Assembly (NCBI GenBank): GCA_021796175.1
Contig: JAJYOM010000062.1
Span: 1 to 8,525 of the forward strand
Direction: 5' to 3'
From: Thermoplasmata archaeon
Lineage (GTDB): Archaea; Thermoplasmatota; Thermoplasmata; Sysuiplasmatales; Sysuiplasmataceae
DNA length: 8,525 nt
In this document: positions 6,731-8,525 of the stretch, piece by piece
How positions within the stretch are numbered: position 1 is the first letter of the stretch
Layout: each line of letters begins with the position of its first letter
Made by a program: the position numbers and the translations under genes
The notes under the pieces: generated by a model
Seen by the model: the letters and a program-made list of their open reading frames with translations, nothing else
Told to the model about the DNA's origin: nothing
Databases searched by the model: none

Positions 6731-7195
6731 TCAAGTGGTTACTCTCCCTTTGAGCTGTTCGGTCTCTATACGGCTGATTGCTATAGCCTGTGTCGGGCAG
6801 GAGCTTACACAATGCGGACCGCCCGCTCCAATGCACATATCACACTTGTAGGCAGTCTCCACCCCCATCGTCGGATCAAGGAAGATGGCGTTGTATTCGC
6901 ACTTCGGGACGCATGCATTGCAGGCGATGCATCTCTCCTCCTCTAGCAGCCACAGGAGATTCTGCCTGTCAAAGGAAATAAGGTCAGGAGGGCAGACACC
7001 GGAAGGTGCGCATTCGCTGCACTGTACGCAGTAAGTGGCGGCGTAGGAATTCACCGATGGGTTGAACTTTATCCTGATCCGCGGCTCCTGCACGATATCA
7101 TCCGGGTGGGCTGATACGCAGGCAGCTTCGCATTCAGTGCAACCGGTGCACTTGATAGGGTCGAATACCAGACCGTACTTCTGTGTGACCGACAT
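6731..7195 (-). CDS. Four-cluster [4Fe-4S] ferredoxin-type electron-transfer protein
   Basis: A 154-residue cytoplasmic iron-sulfur protein with no signal peptide or membrane segment. Sixteen cysteines fall in four groups: C-x2-C-x2-C-x3-C at 16-26, C-x2-C-x2-C-x5-C at 56-68, C-x2-C-x2-C-x3-C at 89-99, and C-x2-C-x7-C-x3-C-P at 118-133. This is the pattern of electron-transfer subunits of the DmsB/HycB type and of the small Fe-S proteins found beside aldehyde:ferredoxin oxidoreductases. It should carry four [4Fe-4S] clusters and shuttle electrons to or from a partner. No oxidoreductase catalytic subunit lies in the window. The only cotranscribed neighbour is the PLP enzyme downstream, whose possible TTG start overlaps this gene's TGA. 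ATG 7195 follows a very strong Shine-Dalgarno sequence. The partner may be encoded elsewhere. Confidence 0.88.
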   Translation of the reverse strand: MSVTQKYGLVFDPIKCTGCTECEAACVSAHPDDIVQEPRIRIKFNPSVNSYAATYCVQCSECAPSGVCPPDLISFDRQNLLWLLEEERCIACNACVPKCEYNAIFLDPTMGVETAYKCDMCIGAGGPHCVSSCPTQAIAISRIETEQLKGRVTT

Positions 7196-7201
7196 AAAGC
7201 A

Positions 7202-7210
7202 TTACCTCCT
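7202..7210 (-). promoter_or_regulatory. Strong Shine-Dalgarno sequence of the Fe-S gene
   Basis: The minus strand reads AGGAGGTAA, ending six bases before ATG 7195. It is the best ribosome-binding site in the window. It directly follows a hairpin (7211-7239), so its accessibility could be modulated. Confidence 0.7.
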
Positions 7211-7239
7211 GCCGTTGTTTGCCTGTTACAAACACCGGC
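7211..7239 (-). promoter_or_regulatory. Leader hairpin abutting the Shine-Dalgarno site
   Basis: In the transcript the arms GCCGGTGTTTG (7239-7229) and CAAACAACGGC (7221-7211) pair over 11 positions with one G-A mismatch, around a seven-base loop. The 3' arm touches the AGGAGG of the Fe-S gene. The element lies in the predicted mRNA leader, because the TATA box is at 7328-7335. A translational control element or a protein-binding site is possible. I do not recognise it as a known riboswitch. Confidence 0.5.
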
Positions 7240-7252
7240 ATTAGCAGACAGG

Positions 7253-7288
7253 AGTTGTGACATCCCAACTGTCAGAGTTGCTGTAACT
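7253..7288. repeat. Alternating AGTTG/CAACT complementary repeats in the leader
   Basis: On the plus strand AGTTG (7253-7257), CAACT (7266-7270), AGTTG (7276-7280) and AACT (7285-7288) alternate in orientation with short spacers. The central CAACT can pair with either flanking AGTTG, so alternative hairpins are possible in the leader RNA. As DNA they could be half-sites for a dimeric regulator. Confidence 0.35.
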
Positions 7289-7318
7289 TTGAGGGTGTGA
7301 ACCTTACAAATAGCTTTG

Positions 7319-7343
7319 GAGAAAGGATTTTTATACCTTTCTC
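7319..7343 (-). promoter_or_regulatory. Promoter of the Fe-S/aminotransferase unit with a palindromic operator-like element
   Basis: The minus strand carries TATAAAAA at 7335-7328, preceded by purine-rich bases that fit a BRE (GAGAAAGG). The TATA box sits inside a perfect inverted repeat, GAGAAAGG, nine bases, CCTTTCTC. Transcription would start near 7305, giving a leader of about 110 bases. A protein bound to the palindrome would be expected to block TBP/TFB. The adjacent Lrp-family protein is the obvious candidate, but this is inference. Confidence 0.65.
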
Positions 7344-7371
7344 GGGCATTCAAATAGGTCTGGGCTAATTA

Positions 7372-7416
7372 CGAAAAGTGACAGTAAAATGGCTGATTCG
7401 CATTTTAGTCCTTTCG
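7372..7416 (-). terminator. Hairpin directly after the lrp-family stop codon
   Basis: TAAAATG (7385-7391) and CATTTTA (7401-7407) form a perfect seven-base-pair stem with a nine-base loop. Further pairing of CG, AAA, G and GAC on the left with GTC, C, TTT and CG on the right extends it to about 16 pairs with three small bulges. It starts at the base next to the TAG of the regulator gene and lies before the next promoter. It may end, or protect the 3' end of, the regulator mRNA. Confidence 0.45.
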
Positions 7417-7869
7417 CTAAAGAGGAAGGGCATAATCCTCCTTGACAGTATTGAGGACCACCTGTGTTTGTGTACGTTCGATGAATTCGGTTGTCAGCAT
7501 CTTCTTGATGAAAGAGTTCAGCTCTGTCCTGTTTGCAAACCTTGCAATTACAATGGAATCCCATTCGCCGGTGACATCGTAAACTGCCGAAACATGCCTG
7601 TCGTTTGCAATCCTCTTCTGCACCTCAATCAGCTTCCCCTTGGATATCTGGATGCCGATGATGGCGGTCATATCGAAACCGGCTCTGGTGGAATCAACGA
7701 TGGCGGAGTAACCGAGAATTAGACCCTCTCCCTCCATCCGCCTTATCCTGGTTGATATCGTGTTGAGTGACAGGTGCAGCTCCCTCGCAATATCCCTGAA
7801 GCTTTTCCTGGAATTCTGCTGAAGCGCCTTCAGTATCTGCACGTCGGTGTTGTCCATGTTTCCGGGCAT
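7417..7869 (-). CDS. Lrp/AsnC family transcriptional regulator
   Basis: A 150-residue protein with the standard Lrp/AsnC layout. An N-terminal helix-turn-helix occupies about residues 5-55 (MDNTDVQILKAL, then SFRDIARELHLSLNTISTRIRRME). The C-terminal RAM/ligand-binding domain, about 65-145, includes VTGEWDSIVIARF, the loop where amino-acid effectors and the dimer-octamer interface usually lie. These proteins bind DNA as dimers or octamers and respond to amino acids. ATG 7869 is the upstream start. The internal ATG at 7857 gives MDNTDVQIL, a very typical Lrp N-terminus, and may be the true start. A TATA-like TTAATTAT near 7903-7910 would give a short leader. It lies directly upstream of, and in the same direction as, the Fe-S/aminotransferase unit, so control of that unit and autoregulation are likely. 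Confidence 0.92.
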   Translation of the reverse strand: MPGNMDNTDVQILKALQQNSRKSFRDIARELHLSLNTISTRIRRMEGEGLILGYSAIVDSTRAGFDMTAIIGIQISKGKLIEVQKRIANDRHVSAVYDVTGEWDSIVIARFANRTELNSFIKKMLTTEFIERTQTQVVLNTVKEDYALPL

Positions 7870-7901
7870 CAGAACCAGCGATGTGGAAGATTGGAACAGG
7901 C

Positions 7902-7911
7902 ATAATTAACC
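7902..7911 (-). promoter_or_regulatory. Candidate TATA box of the lrp-family gene
   Basis: The minus strand has GGTTAATTATGCC across the 7899-7911 area. TTAATTAT is a reasonable archaeal TATA box and is 30-40 bases before ATG 7869. No strong Shine-Dalgarno follows, which suits a short-leader transcript. The upstream regulator gene ends at 7933, so readthrough transcription is also possible. Confidence 0.4.
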
Positions 7912-7932
7912 GTTTGCAGAGACTGCCCCTGC

Positions 7933-8454
7933 CTAAATCTGCAGCCATGAATCTATGAAGCTGTCGACAAGGTTGTCAAAGAATGTGGACCTGTAGGTGA
8001 TGATTATCCTCGCCACATCATCAACATTGTTCACGAAGTAAGATATTCTTGTAGGAGCCCTCTCAACGCGGACAATTCCGCCTTCCAAAAGCTTCTTGAT
8101 GTGAAACGAGAGCGCACTTTTGGAGAAGGTGAACTGGGAGAGTATTTCATCAAAAGAGGCACCCGGATTCTGAAGCAGATGCAGCACTATCCTCCTGGGA
8201 GTCTGCAGTTTCAGGACAGAAAGGACGCGCCTGTCCCTGACGTTCACCTCGCTCGATACGAAGTATCTCTTGCGGAACCCATCGCCTTCGGATGTGATCA
8301 GTCTGGATTCCTCGAGCAGATTCAGGTGGTACTGAAGGACGCCGGTCTGCATGTACAGTTCCCTTTCCAGCTCTCTGGAGTAGGTTCCGGGCCTTTCCTT
8401 TATAAACTGGAAAATTCGCCTTCTGGTCTCCAGTGTGAGCGGATCTTTCTCCAT
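7933..8454 (-). CDS. Tandem winged-helix transcriptional regulator (ArsR/MarR-like, archaeal type)
   Basis: A 173-residue cytoplasmic DNA-binding protein with two winged-helix domains in a row. The first, about residues 8-66, contains TYSRELERELYMQTG and the recognition helix VLQYHLNLLEESRLI, followed by a wing ending in KRYFV. The second, about 75-142, has PRRIVLHLLQNPG, FDEILSQFTFSK, the helix SALSFHIKKLLEGGIV and a wing ending in SYFVN. Both recognition helices carry the Y/F-H-[IL]-x-x-L pattern of archaeal ArsR-like regulators. The last 30 residues are helical and hydrophobic, perhaps for dimerisation. No Cys or His metal-binding cluster is present, so a metal sensor is unlikely. ATG 8454 follows GGAGAGG closely and is 12 bp after the stop of the preceding gene, which suggests one operon with that membrane-type gene. 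The target is unknown; the cotranscribed gene is a candidate. Confidence 0.88.
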   Translation of the reverse strand: MEKDPLTLETRRRIFQFIKERPGTYSRELERELYMQTGVLQYHLNLLEESRLITSEGDGFRKRYFVSSEVNVRDRRVLSVLKLQTPRRIVLHLLQNPGASFDEILSQFTFSKSALSFHIKKLLEGGIVRVERAPTRISYFVNNVDDVARIIITYRSTFFDNLVDSFIDSWLQI

Positions 8455-8466
8455 CAGCCTCTCCGG

Positions 8467-8525
8467 TCACTTGAGAACTGATGCGTAGAAGAAAAAGAGC
8501 ACGAACAAATCCATGATGCTTGTCA
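8467..8525 (-). CDS. C-terminal end of a hydrophobic protein, cut by the window edge
   Basis: The minus-strand frame that is open at the window edge encodes TSIMDLFVLFFFYASVLK followed by TGA at 8469-8467. The strongly hydrophobic, aromatic-rich stretch looks like the last part of a membrane helix. An internal ATG could instead start a 15-residue peptide, but no promoter or ribosome-binding site for one is visible, so a partial upstream gene is preferred. It ends 12 bp before the tandem winged-helix regulator and probably shares its transcript. Its function cannot be told from this fragment. Confidence 0.5.
   Translation of the reverse strand, partial: TSIMDLFVLFFFYASVLK

Noticed and set aside
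6675..6836. Aminotransferase with a 54-residue N-terminal extension from ATG 6836
   Set aside because: The extension lies mostly inside the Fe-S gene in another frame, and its sequence has no resemblance to class III enzymes.
7411..7722. Plus-strand frame (7378-7722) opposite the Lrp-family gene
   Set aside because: It is antisense to a clear Lrp/AsnC regulator and has no motif of its own.
1..8525. CRISPR array, insertion sequence, prophage or defence island
   Set aside because: No regularly spaced direct repeats, terminal inverted repeats, transposase, integrase or known defence-gene motifs were seen on either strand.

Overview
The window looks like part of an archaeal chromosome, most probably from the Thermoplasmata or a close, acid-adapted lineage. 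The clues are archaeal TATA-type promoters instead of bacterial -35/-10 pairs, an archaeal-type Memo gene, a two-domain winged-helix regulator of archaeal style, heavy use of AGG for arginine, and a large S/T/Y/N-rich, cysteine-free surface protein with very few charged residues in its ectodomain. The lineage is inferred from these features; there is no 16S rRNA or other marker here. I found no tRNA, rRNA, CRISPR array, IS element or prophage gene.

Layout from left to right. (1) Positions 1-888, plus strand: the last codons of an upstream gene, possibly ribosomal protein uS2, then a complete Memo (AmmeMemoRadiSam protein B) gene. Its conserved N-terminus is only covered if translation starts at a CTG behind a good Shine-Dalgarno sequence. 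(2) 924-3716, minus strand: a 930-residue membrane-anchored surface protein made of roughly 100-residue Ig/MG2-like repeats. It is convergent with Memo. (3) 3717-3885: a divergent promoter region. (4) 3886-5253, plus strand: a class III PLP enzyme of the glutamate-1-semialdehyde aminomutase (GSAM) type with a non-canonical C-terminal active-site segment. (5) 5268-7195, minus strand: a two-gene unit with a four-cluster [4Fe-4S] protein followed by a second class III aminotransferase/racemase that carries an inserted four-cysteine motif. The genes meet or overlap. (6) 7196-7416: a dense regulatory region with a TATA box inside a perfect palindrome, a leader with complementary repeats, a strong hairpin touching the Shine-Dalgarno sequence, and a hairpin just after the preceding lrp stop codon. 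(7) 7417-8525, minus strand: an Lrp/AsnC regulator, a tandem winged-helix (ArsR-like) regulator, and the hydrophobic C-terminal end of a further gene.

The most coherent functional unit is the minus-strand run of Lrp regulator, Fe-S protein and Cys-motif aminotransferase. The adjacent Lrp-family protein probably senses an amino acid and controls the Fe-S protein/aminotransferase pair. The palindrome at the promoter is the natural candidate operator. The pairing of a polyferredoxin with a PLP enzyme that has its own cysteine motif, behind an elaborate leader, is the best candidate here for a little-described system, but its substrate and reaction cannot be read from the sequence.
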